Assembly (NCBI GenBank): GCA_002407905.1
Contig: DHPL01000042.1
Coordinates: 33,385 to 43,861 of the forward strand
Source of the DNA: Anaerolineaceae bacterium UBA5365
GTDB lineage: Bacteria > Chloroflexota > Anaerolineae > Anaerolineales > Anaerolineaceae
Direction of reading: 5' to 3'
Length of the DNA stretch: 10,477 nt
Positions 1-6,796 of the stretch are shown in pieces (the first letter of the stretch is position 1; each line of letters starts with the position of its first letter). Under the pieces are notes generated by a model. The model was not told the origin of the DNA, ran no database searches, and worked only from the letters and a program-made list of their open reading frames with translations. The translations under genes were made by a program, and so were the position numbers.

Positions 1-978
1 AATATGGTTGAATGCCTTAAATGTGCCGATGAACGCGATCAGGGTCAGGTAAAAGGTTACCGGAGAAAGCAAGGGCACGGTAATGCTGGTGAACTTCTGC
101 CAGGTTGTGGCGCCATCAATATCCGCTGCCTCGTAGGTCTCCTTGGGAACATTACCCAAACCTGCCAGGAAGATGATCGTGTTATAGCCAACAAAGGACC
201 AGATACCGTAGATGATGATCGAGACCAGCGCCAGGCTTGGCCCTGCCAGGAAGCCGCTGAGGTCCAGACCGAGCAATTGGGTCACCGGACGAGGTTCAAA
301 GCGCCAGCGCAAGGGGTCCATGCCAAACCAGCCGATCAAGGTGTTGGCGAAAGATGTCTCCCGGGAGGAGAAGATCAATTGGAAAACGACTGCCGTAGTC
401 ACCGAAGGGGTTACATACGGCAGAAAGTAGATCATCCTGAAAAATTCCTTGCCAATAATGTCCTGATACAAAATAAAAGCCAAGATCATCCCCAGAATGA
501 TCTCGGCTGGCACAGTGCCAAGCGCGTAATAAACCGTAACGATGAGCGACTTAAGGTAGGCAGTGTTACCCGTGTCCCACATCCGCCCCCAACCCGTCAG
601 GAAGACTACGCCGGAGATGATCAGCAGCACTGCAGCCAGAATCTTGGCGATCATCGCGCCTTTACTTAAGCTCTTAAAGGCATTTCCCCAGACCCAAAAA
701 GCGAGGACCAGTAACCCAATCCCCGCCAGCGTGATCAGCAGATTCTCCCAGGAGCCAAAAATAGTCAGGTAATTTTTAGCGCCAACAAAAGCGCCCTTGC
801 GGATGCTCCAGTTGAAGGTGCTCATGTAAAGGGAATAACCTATGGGGAATAGGCCAAAGATGAGGATGATGAGAACTGCTGGAGTAACAAAGAGGTAACC
901 AATGATCTGTTCGCGGATCATCTGCCCATGCAGGCCGCTTACCCCTTTTGGTTTGGTTTCTATTGTCGTTTCAGACAA
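1..978 (-). CDS. Sugar ABC transporter permease, MalF/UgpA type (partial, runs off left edge)
   Basis: Integral membrane subunit of a carbohydrate-type ABC importer (binding-protein-dependent permease family). I translated 326 codons from the TTG at 978-976; the 3' end lies beyond the window, probably by only a few tens of codons. The diagnostic EAA loop is present: EAADIDGA at residues 283-290, followed by VPLLSP, the site that contacts the ATPase. Hydrophobic segments lie at about 27-51, 80-101, 108-131, 145-170, 184-203, 248-273 and 305-326. The pair at 80-131 is unusual: it sits where relatives have only a short loop between the FVGxxNY motif (64-70) and the [10 protein letters not shown] helix. 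TTG is chosen as start because GGAGGG lies 5 nt before it and there is no upstream in-frame ATG before a stop. The next ATG (residue 20) has no ribosome site. The partner permease, binding protein and ATPase are not in the window. The family is secure; the sugar is unknown. Confidence 0.93.
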   Translation of the reverse strand, partial: MSETTIETKPKGVSGLHGQMIREQIIGYLFVTPAVLIILIFGLFPIGYSLYMSTFNWSIRKGAFVGAKNYLTIFGSWENLLITLAGIGLLVLAFWVWGNAFKSLSKGAMIAKILAAVLLIISGVVFLTGWGRMWDTGNTAYLKSLIVTVYYALGTVPAEIILGMILAFILYQDIIGKEFFRMIYFLPYVTPSVTTAVVFQLIFSSRETSFANTLIGWFGMDPLRWRFEPRPVTQLLGLDLSGFLAGPSLALVSIIIYGIWSFVGYNTIIFLAGLGNVPKETYEAADIDGATTWQKFTSITVPLLSPVTFYLTLIAFIGTFKAFNHI

Positions 979-983
979 AACTT

Positions 984-989
984 CCCTCC
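984..989 (-). promoter_or_regulatory. Shine-Dalgarno site fixing a TTG start
   Basis: GGAGGG on the minus strand, 5 nt before the TTG codon at 978-976 of the permease gene. It is one of only two strong ribosome binding sites in the window and is the reason to prefer the TTG over a downstream ATG at residue 20. Confidence 0.8.
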
Positions 990-1022
990 GGTGTGACGGT
1001 CTGCATAATGCATCTCGCAATG

Positions 1023-1028
1023 ATTATA
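1023..1028 (-). promoter_or_regulatory. Candidate -10 element for the permease gene
   Basis: A perfect TATAAT on the minus strand, about 45 nt before the TTG start, giving a predicted leader of roughly 40 nt that contains the Shine-Dalgarno site. No good TTGACA-like -35 hexamer is found at 16-18 nt, so the promoter may need an activator. A 10-bp palindrome lies just upstream at 1059-1068. Confidence 0.45.
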
Positions 1029-1058
1029 CAAAGTTAAAGTGAACATTGGTATTGAATC

Positions 1059-1068
1059 TTGTTAACAA
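1059..1068. promoter_or_regulatory. Candidate operator palindrome upstream of the permease
   Basis: The perfect 10-bp palindrome TTGTTAACAA lies about 30 bp upstream of the candidate -10 box. A further TAACAA half-site occurs at 1081-1086, so the 28-bp stretch holds three TTGTTA/TAACAA half-sites. Sugar transporter genes are commonly controlled by LacI- or GntR-family repressors or activators binding such palindromes, but no regulator gene is in the window. The surrounding sequence is AT-rich, which raises the chance of a coincidental palindrome. Confidence 0.3.
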
Positions 1069-1099
1069 TTGTAATTTCGATAACAAAAAACATTTTACC

Positions 1100-2200
1100 T
1101 TATTTATTGCGGCAGAACCCAAGGAAGGTTCTAGGAAAAGAGTCGGTTACGAGGAAAAAACCTTCACCAGGCCAGTATGCCAGACCTTCCCAGTTGTACG
1201 CTTCCCCAGCGATCGGTTCTTTAATCCGTCGATCCTGGCCTGGCTGGTATTCCAAATTGTCCCCCTGGATATTGAATTCCAATATCCGCGCGAAGGAAAC
1301 CTGAGGATCAAAATTTCTCGGATCCGCAATGTCTGGTACTAACCCCTGAGCTGGAAGCAGATGCGTGTCACCAGGGAAAAAATAATTCAAGAGATAGAGT
1401 TTACTTTCAGGCTCATCTGCGGCCGCATCTGTGATCCTGAAGTTCACGGAAGTCATCTCAACCTCCGCGGCGTCCAGGTAGGGCGGTTGGAATTGCCTCG
1501 CGAAGGCGTTTGGGTTTTGACCCGGACCATTTTGCTCGTAAATGGTATACAGGCTGCCTTTGTAAAAGAAACTGGCTTCGTCACTGGCATTCGATGAATT
1601 ATTCTGCGCTGGGAGTTCGATCAGGGTTTCGGGATCCAGATTGATCTCTGCCTTAGCTTCATCCAAACTGCCCTGAACCAGGTAGCCGCGCATCCCGGTT
1701 GCCCTGCGGCTCTCTATCGTCATAAAAACCTGGCTGCCATTAAAACTGATGCTTTCAAAACCTTCGAAGCCAAGAATCTTGCCAGCCAGGCCGCCATCAT
1801 CCAAAATCACGGGTTCAACATTCGCCTTAAAGGCGCTGCTCCCGCTAACACTATCTTTTATCCCTCCTAGCGCGATCCTGCCCAGCTGCCCGCCGGCATC
1901 CCGCCCCAACCGCCTGGGGTATTGCGGCAAGAGGTAGAGGTAATCAGCATGAATCGCGGCACCGCTGTATTCTGCCTTGTCGATGCTCCACGGGGTCGGC
2001 AGCATCAGCTCGACGAGATCGCAAGCATTCTGATCCGCTGAGGCCTCCGGGGCAGCAGTAGAACTTAATTCCGGTGTTGTTTCCGAAACCTCGGTCTCAA
2101 CCGCTGCCGGTGGAGTGTCAATTCGCGTTGACTGGGGAACTTTTGCGCAGGAACTCAGTATTAGCAGGGACGCGGCGAAAAATATCAAGCTTATTTTCAT
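1100..2200 (-). CDS. Lipoprotein, propeller-like, resembles esterase-like phytase family
   Basis: A 366-residue protein exported and lipid-anchored: hydrophobic signal sequence, then lipobox LSSC with the modified cysteine at residue 18, followed by a Ser/Thr/Pro/Glu-rich linker (about 21-57). The mature part (about 60-363) has repeating segments of strand-rich sequence typical of beta-propellers: FEGFESISFNGSQVFM (145-160), DEASFFYKGSLYTIYE (207-222), ARILEFNI (304-311) and NWEGLAYWPGEGFFLVTDS (336-354). The 'N-x-EG-x-A ... LLVTD' endings resemble the esterase-like-phytase family, but I cannot assign a substrate. Cys60 and Cys363 lie at the first and last strands and could close the propeller by a disulfide (inference). 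The start overlaps the stop of the upstream nuclease gene by 4 nt (ATGA), so the two are very likely co-translated and act together outside the membrane. There is no independent Shine-Dalgarno site. Reading frame and export are secure; enzymatic activity is a guess. Confidence 0.85.
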   Translation of the reverse strand: MKISLIFFAASLLILSSCAKVPQSTRIDTPPAAVETEVSETTPELSSTAAPEASADQNACDLVELMLPTPWSIDKAEYSGAAIHADYLYLLPQYPRRLGRDAGGQLGRIALGGIKDSVSGSSAFKANVEPVILDDGGLAGKILGFEGFESISFNGSQVFMTIESRRATGMRGYLVQGSLDEAKAEINLDPETLIELPAQNNSSNASDEASFFYKGSLYTIYEQNGPGQNPNAFARQFQPPYLDAAEVEMTSVNFRITDAAADEPESKLYLLNYFFPGDTHLLPAQGLVPDIADPRNFDPQVSFARILEFNIQGDNLEYQPGQDRRIKEPIAGEAYNWEGLAYWPGEGFFLVTDSFPRTFLGFCRNK

Positions 2201-4113
2201 GGCTGTTCCAAACTGAAATATGCCAGCAGCGGGTCATGGTCCGATGCCTGAATACTGGCGATCTGCAGGGAATTCAGGTGCATCACCTGAAACCAGGTCA
2301 GGTTTTGCCGCAGGGCCGGGCTCACCCAAATCTGGTCCAGCATTTGGGCGTTTCCTTCATGATTATAGGAATAGCGTTCGTTTTCCGGGACTTCCTGGGC
2401 CAGGTTATACAGGCCGCTTTGAGCGAGCGGAGCCAGGCTTTCGGCCCAGGGGAAGTCATTAAAATCTCCGGCCAGAATCAGTTTTGCCTTTGGGTCGGCC
2501 GCTAATAATTTCTCTGTGAAGGCGGCTAACCCCTCAGCTTGTCCAATCCGCTGTCTTGCCGTCACTTGCTGAGGGGGCTGCTGATCACCGAATAAGGGGC
2601 CGTCCTCAGATTTGGACTTAAAATGCACTGAGACAACATAAAGGGTTTGCCCCTTGTAAGTAAACCCAGCGATCAGGGGTTTACGGCTGGCCCGGAATGA
2701 ACTCAATTGGTTTCCCAGGCGGGCTGGGTTGCGGTCGAGGCGTGTGCCAGCTCCCTGGCCGGTCACCTGAGGGTCCGTTTGAGCATCGCCGGGAATGCCC
2801 GGCAAGGGTCGCAGTCCGCGGTCTGTACGGTAAAGAATGATAGACCGAATGTTACCGCCGGTGATACCCCCGTCCAGGTTGTCAATCGGATCAATATTCA
2901 TCGCGGCATAGTCCGGGCCGCCTGCTTCTCTGATAGCCTGGGTCAGCAAGGCTATGTTCTGCCCTGCTTCTGTTCTGCCGGAATCGATCGCACCATCATC
3001 ATCCAGGATCTCCTGAAGGGCCAGGATGTCAGGGGAGCCCAGTTCGCTGACAATTTGTGAGGCGATCGCCTGGTGTTCCTGCGGATGCCTTTCCGGGCTG
3101 AGATTTTCAATATTGTAGGTAGCAACGCTGATCAGATCGTCCGTGGGCGAGGCGAGATCAGGCAATTCCAAGGGCTCGGCAGTTGTAAAGATAATATTTT
3201 GAGTGGGTGAGAGTTTGAAATTGCCAAAGGCATATTCGATGATCCCGATGATCGGCTGGGTAAACTTGCTGCCCACCCGAAGCTCAGGCATGCGAATAAA
3301 AGCATCGTCCAGAATGATCCTTTCCGGATTCGGATCATCCGGCCGCAGTACAATCGCGCCGCTGGAAGCAAATATCCCGGCATTCTCCCCTCGGTCTGCA
3401 ACGATGGTCACTTCCCGGTAGGCATTCGAGCTGCTGACCGCGATGGCGTCCCGCACTTCTACACGCATGCCCTCCAGGCTCTCATAAAAGTCGATGCCAT
3501 CCTGCTCTGGGTCAAAAAGGCCGCGATTCTGGCCCATGTATCCGCGCACATCATCTTCAATGATCTGGTTGGGAATTGCTCTTCCGGCCTTTCCCAAAAC
3601 GACGGGCTCGGGCAATGCTTGTTTGTTGGCCTGCACGCTTAATTGAGTGGCCTCCAGGACGGTTGTGGTCAAAGAGTTCGCACCAACGCCGGCCGGGTTC
3701 ACTTCGGTAACCTTGCCTACTTCTACGCGCACCAAATCCCCCACACCTAGGCGCTTGTAAGAACGCATCACCACAAAGATGCCTTCCGAGGTTTTGGGGT
3801 CGACATCGGGTTCCGGGTCTTGCATGTAAAAACCAGAGCCCTTCAAAGCCGTAACCACACCAAGCACGTTTTCAACCGGTTTGCCATCCAGGGGGGAGCG
3901 GTGCTGAGCGCCTTGGATCTGGGAGATTTTTAGTCCTACCGGTTCTGTTGGTACTGTCGGTACATGGATTTGTTCAGGTGTGGAGGTGCTGGCAGGTGAT
4001 GGTACATTAATAGGACGGCAGCTAGTGAAAATCAGGCATAAGGCAATGCAAATCCAAATTAGCTGAAAAAATTTCTGCGTTCTGGGATGAGTGAAATCTT
4101 GTTCTGAGTTCAT
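2197..4113 (-). CDS. Secreted lipoprotein nuclease: OB-fold plus endonuclease/exonuclease/phosphatase (DNase I-like) domain
   Basis: A 638-residue exported protein. A hydrophobic segment (15-30) ends in FTSC with the likely lipidated cysteine at residue 32; the -3 Phe is a less usual lipobox residue. A Ser/Thr/Pro linker follows. Residues about 61-175 look like the YhcR-type OB-fold (KISQIQG, VTALKGSGFYMQD, GDLVRVEVGKV) found before extracellular nucleases. Residues about 327-636 are an EEP domain with the full catalytic set visible: YNIEN (Asn334), LQE (Glu368), NIRSIILYR (421-429), VHF (His497), GDFND (Asp550, Asn552), MLDQIWVS (Asp593) and SDHDP (Asp625, His626). The family cleaves phosphodiester or phosphomonoester bonds with Mg2+; MnuA-like members are DNases. 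Its likely job is degrading extracellular DNA or nucleotides, perhaps with the co-translated propeller lipoprotein downstream. No Shine-Dalgarno site precedes the ATG; a perfect TATAAT ends 6 nt before it. The exact substrate is not determined. Confidence 0.92.
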   Translation of the reverse strand: MNSEQDFTHPRTQKFFQLIWICIALCLIFTSCRPINVPSPASTSTPEQIHVPTVPTEPVGLKISQIQGAQHRSPLDGKPVENVLGVVTALKGSGFYMQDPEPDVDPKTSEGIFVVMRSYKRLGVGDLVRVEVGKVTEVNPAGVGANSLTTTVLEATQLSVQANKQALPEPVVLGKAGRAIPNQIIEDDVRGYMGQNRGLFDPEQDGIDFYESLEGMRVEVRDAIAVSSSNAYREVTIVADRGENAGIFASSGAIVLRPDDPNPERIILDDAFIRMPELRVGSKFTQPIIGIIEYAFGNFKLSPTQNIIFTTAEPLELPDLASPTDDLISVATYNIENLSPERHPQEHQAIASQIVSELGSPDILALQEILDDDGAIDSGRTEAGQNIALLTQAIREAGGPDYAAMNIDPIDNLDGGITGGNIRSIILYRTDRGLRPLPGIPGDAQTDPQVTGQGAGTRLDRNPARLGNQLSSFRASRKPLIAGFTYKGQTLYVVSVHFKSKSEDGPLFGDQQPPQQVTARQRIGQAEGLAAFTEKLLAADPKAKLILAGDFNDFPWAESLAPLAQSGLYNLAQEVPENERYSYNHEGNAQMLDQIWVSPALRQNLTWFQVMHLNSLQIASIQASDHDPLLAYFSLEQP

Positions 4114-4119
4114 TGGGCA

Positions 4120-4125
4120 ATTATA
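4120..4125 (-). promoter_or_regulatory. Candidate -10 element giving a leaderless mRNA (nuclease gene)
   Basis: Perfect TATAAT on the minus strand with 6 nt between it and the ATG at 4113. Transcription normally begins about 7 nt after the -10 box, which would place the first base at the A of the start codon. No ribosome binding site fits in the space. The -35 region is weak. Confidence 0.5.
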
Positions 4126-4187
4126 ACTTTAGCGTTTCGTTCCAGAACTTTTCATTGGTGCAACTGCCCAAACCCATTTTCATGCAT

Positions 4188-4193
4188 TAGAAT
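4188..4193 (+). promoter_or_regulatory. Candidate -10 element giving a leaderless mRNA (phosphatase gene)
   Basis: TAGAAT (5 of 6 matches to TATAAT) followed by 6 nt and then the ATG at 4200. The geometry mirrors the divergent nuclease promoter. The hexamer 17 nt upstream is TGCCCA (4165-4170), a poor -35. Confidence 0.45.
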
Positions 4194-4199
4194 CAGTTT

Positions 4200-4898
4200 A
4201 TGGAAATTCAAGCAGCTATCGCCAAGGTGGACCGTTATTCGTCCAGCGAGCAAGGCGACAAGATAGAAGTGATCGAACGCCCGCATGGCGGTATGAGCAT
4301 CATCCTCGCCGAGGGCAAACTCAACGGCCGGCGCTCCAAGACAGTTGCGCTTAAGGGCGTACACAAATTACTGACGCTCATCAGCGAAGGCATCCACGAT
4401 GGCGCGGCCACGCGCGCCGTGCTTGGTAATTTACACAACGAACACGCCGGCAAGGCTGAACTGGCGCTATCGGTCCTTTCCTGCGATCTGACCAGCGGCA
4501 CCCTTGTGATCACCAAGAACAATGACCTCCCTGTTGCATTGGTCCGCGAAGACAACGTGGATTACCTGCGGATGGAACAGGACGATACAGACCTGGCATT
4601 AAACCCGCGGGTCTTTCAGTTCCAAATTGAACCCGGCCTTACATTTGTTTTTTGTTCCGATGGCATCCTGAAAGCTGGGACCCAGGGCGGGCAGCCCTTT
4701 GATTTGGACCTTAACCTGGAAGCCATTTACGAAGAAGATGAGCCCAGCGTGCGTGAACTGGCCGATTACCTGCTCACCCAGGCTATCAGCCAGGACATCG
4801 GCCGCCCGCGGGACGATATGAGCGTGATCGTTTTGCGGGTTGTTGCCAAAAGCAATAAGAATATCCGCCGGGTAGATATCCAAGTGCCAATCAATTAA
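4200..4898 (+). CDS. SpoIIE-type PP2C protein phosphatase domain protein
   Basis: A 232-residue soluble protein made of little more than one SpoIIE/PP2C-like domain, with no sensor domain, membrane segment or signal peptide. Family landmarks: GGMSIILAEGKLNG (30-43) at the first metal-binding motif, LVITKNNDLPVALV (102-115) at the 'aGhpp' strand, PGLTFVFCSDG (145-155) with Asp154, and RPRDDMSVIVLRV (202-214) with Asp205-Asp206. Such phosphatases remove phosphate from Ser/Thr of partner proteins, commonly anti-sigma-factor antagonists, using Mn2+ or Mg2+. The first-motif Asp is replaced by Glu38 and the usual Gly-His/Lys-Gly is changed, so metal binding may differ; activity is not assured. The gene is 14 nt before the threonine-dehydrogenase-like gene and heads the plus-strand run. 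No partner kinase, STAS protein or sigma factor is seen here. Its start has no Shine-Dalgarno site and a -10-like box 6 nt upstream. Confidence 0.85.
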   Translation: MEIQAAIAKVDRYSSSEQGDKIEVIERPHGGMSIILAEGKLNGRRSKTVALKGVHKLLTLISEGIHDGAATRAVLGNLHNEHAGKAELALSVLSCDLTSGTLVITKNNDLPVALVREDNVDYLRMEQDDTDLALNPRVFQFQIEPGLTFVFCSDGILKAGTQGGQPFDLDLNLEAIYEEDEPSVRELADYLLTQAISQDIGRPRDDMSVIVLRVVAKSNKNIRRVDIQVPIN

Positions 4899-4901
4899 GT
4901 C

Positions 4902-4907
4902 AAGGAG
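4902..4907 (+). promoter_or_regulatory. Shine-Dalgarno site
   Basis: AAGGAG, 5 nt before the ATG at 4913, in the 14-nt gap after the phosphatase stop codon. It supports this start and translation of the second gene from a shared transcript. Confidence 0.8.
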
Positions 4908-4912
4908 AGATA

Positions 4913-5929
4913 ATGCGTGATGAGGTTGTTCTGATCAGTGGTGCCAATGGGGAGATCGGTCATGGATTGATCAAATACCTGGCTGCCCAGGATGCTGCCA
5001 TCGTTGCCCTGGATGTGAACCCTTTGGATAAAAGCCTGCGGGATATGGTGAAAACCTGGATTGTGGGCGATATCCTGGATCAGATCCTCCTGGGCCGCCT
5101 GGTTGTAGAGCACCAGGTACGCGTGATCTACCACCTGGCATCCATCCTCTCCACGAAAGCCGAATACAACCCTGAGACCGCCCACCGCATCAATGTGGAG
5201 GGGACTCTCAATCTTTTACGCCTTGCCGTGGAACAATCCAACTGGCAGGGCGAGTCGGTGAAATTCATTTACCCCAGCAGCATCGCAGCCTACGGCCTGC
5301 CTGACCTGCCAACGAAAGCCCTGGCCGGCAAAGTAAAAGAGAGCGAATACCTCGAGCCAACCACCATGTATGGCTGCAATAAGCTCTACTGCGAGCATCT
5401 CGGGCGCTATTACAACTACTTCTACCGCCAGCTGGCAAAAGATCAGGGGCCCAAAACACCGGTGGACTTCCGCTGCCTGCGCTTCCCGGGATTGATCAGC
5501 GCTGATACCATCCCAACAGGCGGCACGAGTGATTTTGGACCAGAGATGCTGCACGCCGCAGCCAAAGGCCTGCCATACCAAAGCTTTGTGCGTGAGGATG
5601 CCAAACTTCCCTTTATGGTTATGCCCGATGCCGTCAAAAGCCTGACCCGCCTGGCTGAGGCCGATAAAGCCAGCCTCTCCCAAACGGTTTACAACGTTAC
5701 GTCCTTTAGCTTGACCGCGGAAGAGATCTACCGGATCACCGCGAAACATTTCCCCGATTTTCAGGTTAGTTTTGAACCAGACCACGCCCGCCAAAGCATT
5801 GTGGATACCTGGCCGGCGGACCTGGACGACAGCGCTGCCCGGCAGGACTGGGGCTGGCAGCCGGACTACAACCTGGATATCGCCTTTGACCAATACCTGG
5901 TGCCAGCTATCCGCGACCGGTACAAGTAA
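4913..5929 (+). CDS. L-threonine 3-dehydrogenase-like protein (extended SDR, NAD-dependent epimerase/dehydratase fold)
   Basis: A 338-residue cytosolic oxidoreductase. The nucleotide-binding loop is GANGEIG (10-16), and Asp34 at the end of strand 2 favours NAD over NADP. The catalytic set is PSS (Ser122/Ser123) with YGCNK (Tyr153, Lys157). The C-terminal half matches the SDR-type threonine dehydrogenases (Thermoplasma-like): LRFPGLIS (189-196), PTGGTSDF (201-208), LPFMVMPDA (232-240), YNVTSFSLT (260-268) and TWPADLDDSAARQDWGW (299-315). That enzyme oxidises L-threonine to 2-amino-3-oxobutyrate, normally passed to glycine C-acetyltransferase (Kbl). No kbl gene is nearby. The Ser-to-Tyr distance (about 30) is slightly longer than I recall for characterised members, owing to a segment around residues 130-147, so a related amino-alcohol or a sugar nucleotide cannot be excluded as substrate. 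A clear AAGGAG ribosome site precedes the start; the next SDR gene begins 18 nt after the stop. Confidence 0.88.
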   Translation: MRDEVVLISGANGEIGHGLIKYLAAQDAAIVALDVNPLDKSLRDMVKTWIVGDILDQILLGRLVVEHQVRVIYHLASILSTKAEYNPETAHRINVEGTLNLLRLAVEQSNWQGESVKFIYPSSIAAYGLPDLPTKALAGKVKESEYLEPTTMYGCNKLYCEHLGRYYNYFYRQLAKDQGPKTPVDFRCLRFPGLISADTIPTGGTSDFGPEMLHAAAKGLPYQSFVREDAKLPFMVMPDAVKSLTRLAEADKASLSQTVYNVTSFSLTAEEIYRITAKHFPDFQVSFEPDHARQSIVDTWPADLDDSAARQDWGWQPDYNLDIAFDQYLVPAIRDRYK

Positions 5930-5947
5930 ACCTTTTTCACCAATCGG

Positions 5948-6778
5948 ATGATGCAGGAACAGTTTTTTGAAGGAAAGAAAGTTCTGATCACTGGCGGCTC
6001 CAGCGGGATTGGCCTGGAATTAGCGCGCCAACTGCAAGCATTGGGGAGCCAGGTGACCCTGCTTGCCAGAGACCCGGCCAAGCTTGATGCCGCCAGAACC
6101 TCATTGCTCGAGATAAGGCCCACGGATGTACGCCTGATCCCGGTGGATGTCTCCGATGCGAACGCCTTGACAGGCGCCCTGCAGGACATAATCTCGGGGA
6201 TAAACCTGCCGGATATCCTGATCAATTCCGCGGGGTTCTCATACCCGGGATACGTCGAAGAACTGCCTCTGGAAGTATTTAGGTCCAGCATGGAAACTAA
6301 CTTCCTCGGGACGGTAGCCGTGACCAAGGCATTGCTGCCAGGTTTTTTGGCGCGGGGCAGCGGACACGTCGTGAACCTTTCTTCGCTGGCAGGCGTGATC
6401 GGAACCTTCGGTTACAGCGCTTATGGCGCCTCCAAATTCGCCATCCGCGGTTTTTCGGACGTATTACGGGCTGAAATGAAGCCGAGGGGGATTAAGGTTT
6501 CGGTCGTCTTTCCGCCGGATACTGAAACACCGCAACTACATTGGGAAGCCCAATACAAACCCATTGAAACCCAGATTTTGGCAGGCAGCGATAAACCGCT
6601 TCCGGTAAGTCTTGTGGCCAGGAAGATCCTTGAAGGCATCGCGAAGGGGCGATATGTAATTGTTCCTGGCACCATGGCCAAGATCCAATACTGGCTCGCG
6701 ACCCACACCACCGGCCTGGCTTATTGGATCATGGACCAACTGGTTGCCAACGCGAGAAAGACAAAATCAAGACTTTAA
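5948..6778 (+). CDS. Classical SDR oxidoreductase resembling 3-ketodihydrosphingosine reductase
   Basis: A 276-residue NAD(P)-dependent reductase. The cofactor loop is TGGSSGIG (15-22); LLARD (38-42) with Arg41 suggests NADPH. NSAG (93-96), Asn118, Ser146 and the YGASK motif (Tyr159, Lys163) complete the catalytic tetrad with the usual 13-residue Ser-Tyr spacing. After the fold, FPPDTETPQL (188-197), KPIET (204-208) and the GRYVIVPG segment (234-241) follow the pattern of the 3-ketodihydrosphingosine reductase (KDSR/Tsc10) subfamily, which reduces the keto group of 3-ketosphinganine. The tail (about 246-267) is moderately hydrophobic and could associate with membrane. No serine palmitoyltransferase is in the window, so a sphingolipid role is inference; a general ketoreductase is the alternative. 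The start is ATGATG with no Shine-Dalgarno site; the second ATG (5951) is equally possible. The gene lies 18 nt after the threonine-dehydrogenase-like gene and 18 nt before the helicase. Confidence 0.88.
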   Translation: MMQEQFFEGKKVLITGGSSGIGLELARQLQALGSQVTLLARDPAKLDAARTSLLEIRPTDVRLIPVDVSDANALTGALQDIISGINLPDILINSAGFSYPGYVEELPLEVFRSSMETNFLGTVAVTKALLPGFLARGSGHVVNLSSLAGVIGTFGYSAYGASKFAIRGFSDVLRAEMKPRGIKVSVVFPPDTETPQLHWEAQYKPIETQILAGSDKPLPVSLVARKILEGIAKGRYVIVPGTMAKIQYWLATHTTGLAYWIMDQLVANARKTKSRL

Positions 6779-6783
6779 AAAAG

Positions 6784-6789
6784 TACAAT
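6784..6789 (+). promoter_or_regulatory. Candidate -10 element giving a leaderless mRNA (mrfA-like gene)
   Basis: TACAAT (5 of 6 matches to TATAAT) in the 18-nt gap after the SDR stop, 7 nt before the ATG at 6797. No Shine-Dalgarno site is present. If real, the repair gene pair has its own promoter inside the plus-strand gene run. No convincing -35 is seen. Confidence 0.4.
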
Positions 6790-6796
6790 AGAACAA

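Larger units (their letters stand above)
979..1099. other. Intergenic region between lipoprotein gene and permease gene
   Basis: AT-rich 121-nt gap. It holds the candidate palindrome, the TATAAT box and the ribosome binding site described separately. I see no stem-loop followed by a T run after the lipoprotein stop codon, so a Rho-independent terminator for the upstream pair is not supported; some read-through into the permease is possible. Confidence 0.6.
4114..4199. other. Divergent promoter region
   Basis: The 86 nt separate the starts of the minus-strand nuclease gene and the plus-strand phosphatase gene. Both edges carry a -10-like hexamer directly before the start codon and neither has a Shine-Dalgarno site. 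A 7-bp inverted repeat (TTGGGCA at 4113-4119, TGCCCAA at 4165-4171) spans the region; its significance is doubtful. Confidence 0.6.

Noticed and set aside
4..669. A 221-codon open frame on the plus strand
   Set aside because: It is antisense to the permease. Its translation is rich in charged residues with no recognisable domain, while the minus-strand frame gives a textbook EAA motif and membrane helices.
1077..1099. Possible Rho-independent terminator after the propeller lipoprotein gene
   Set aside because: There is a T run on the minus strand (about 1090-1085) but no GC-rich stem before it.
4113..4171. Inverted repeat TTGGGCA / TGCCCAA spanning the divergent promoter region
   Set aside because: The arms are only 7 bp, 45 bp apart and asymmetric relative to the two promoters; such matches arise easily by chance. 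Noted inside the intergenic entry only.
5216..5893. A 225-codon open frame on the minus strand
   Set aside because: It is antisense to the threonine-dehydrogenase-like gene, which has intact SDR motifs; the antisense product shows no domain and no ribosome binding site.
5930..5947. Leaderless-type -10 box before the SDR gene
   Set aside because: The gap lacks a Shine-Dalgarno site, but the best hexamer (ACCAAT) matches the -10 consensus at only three positions, so it was not counted with the three better cases.
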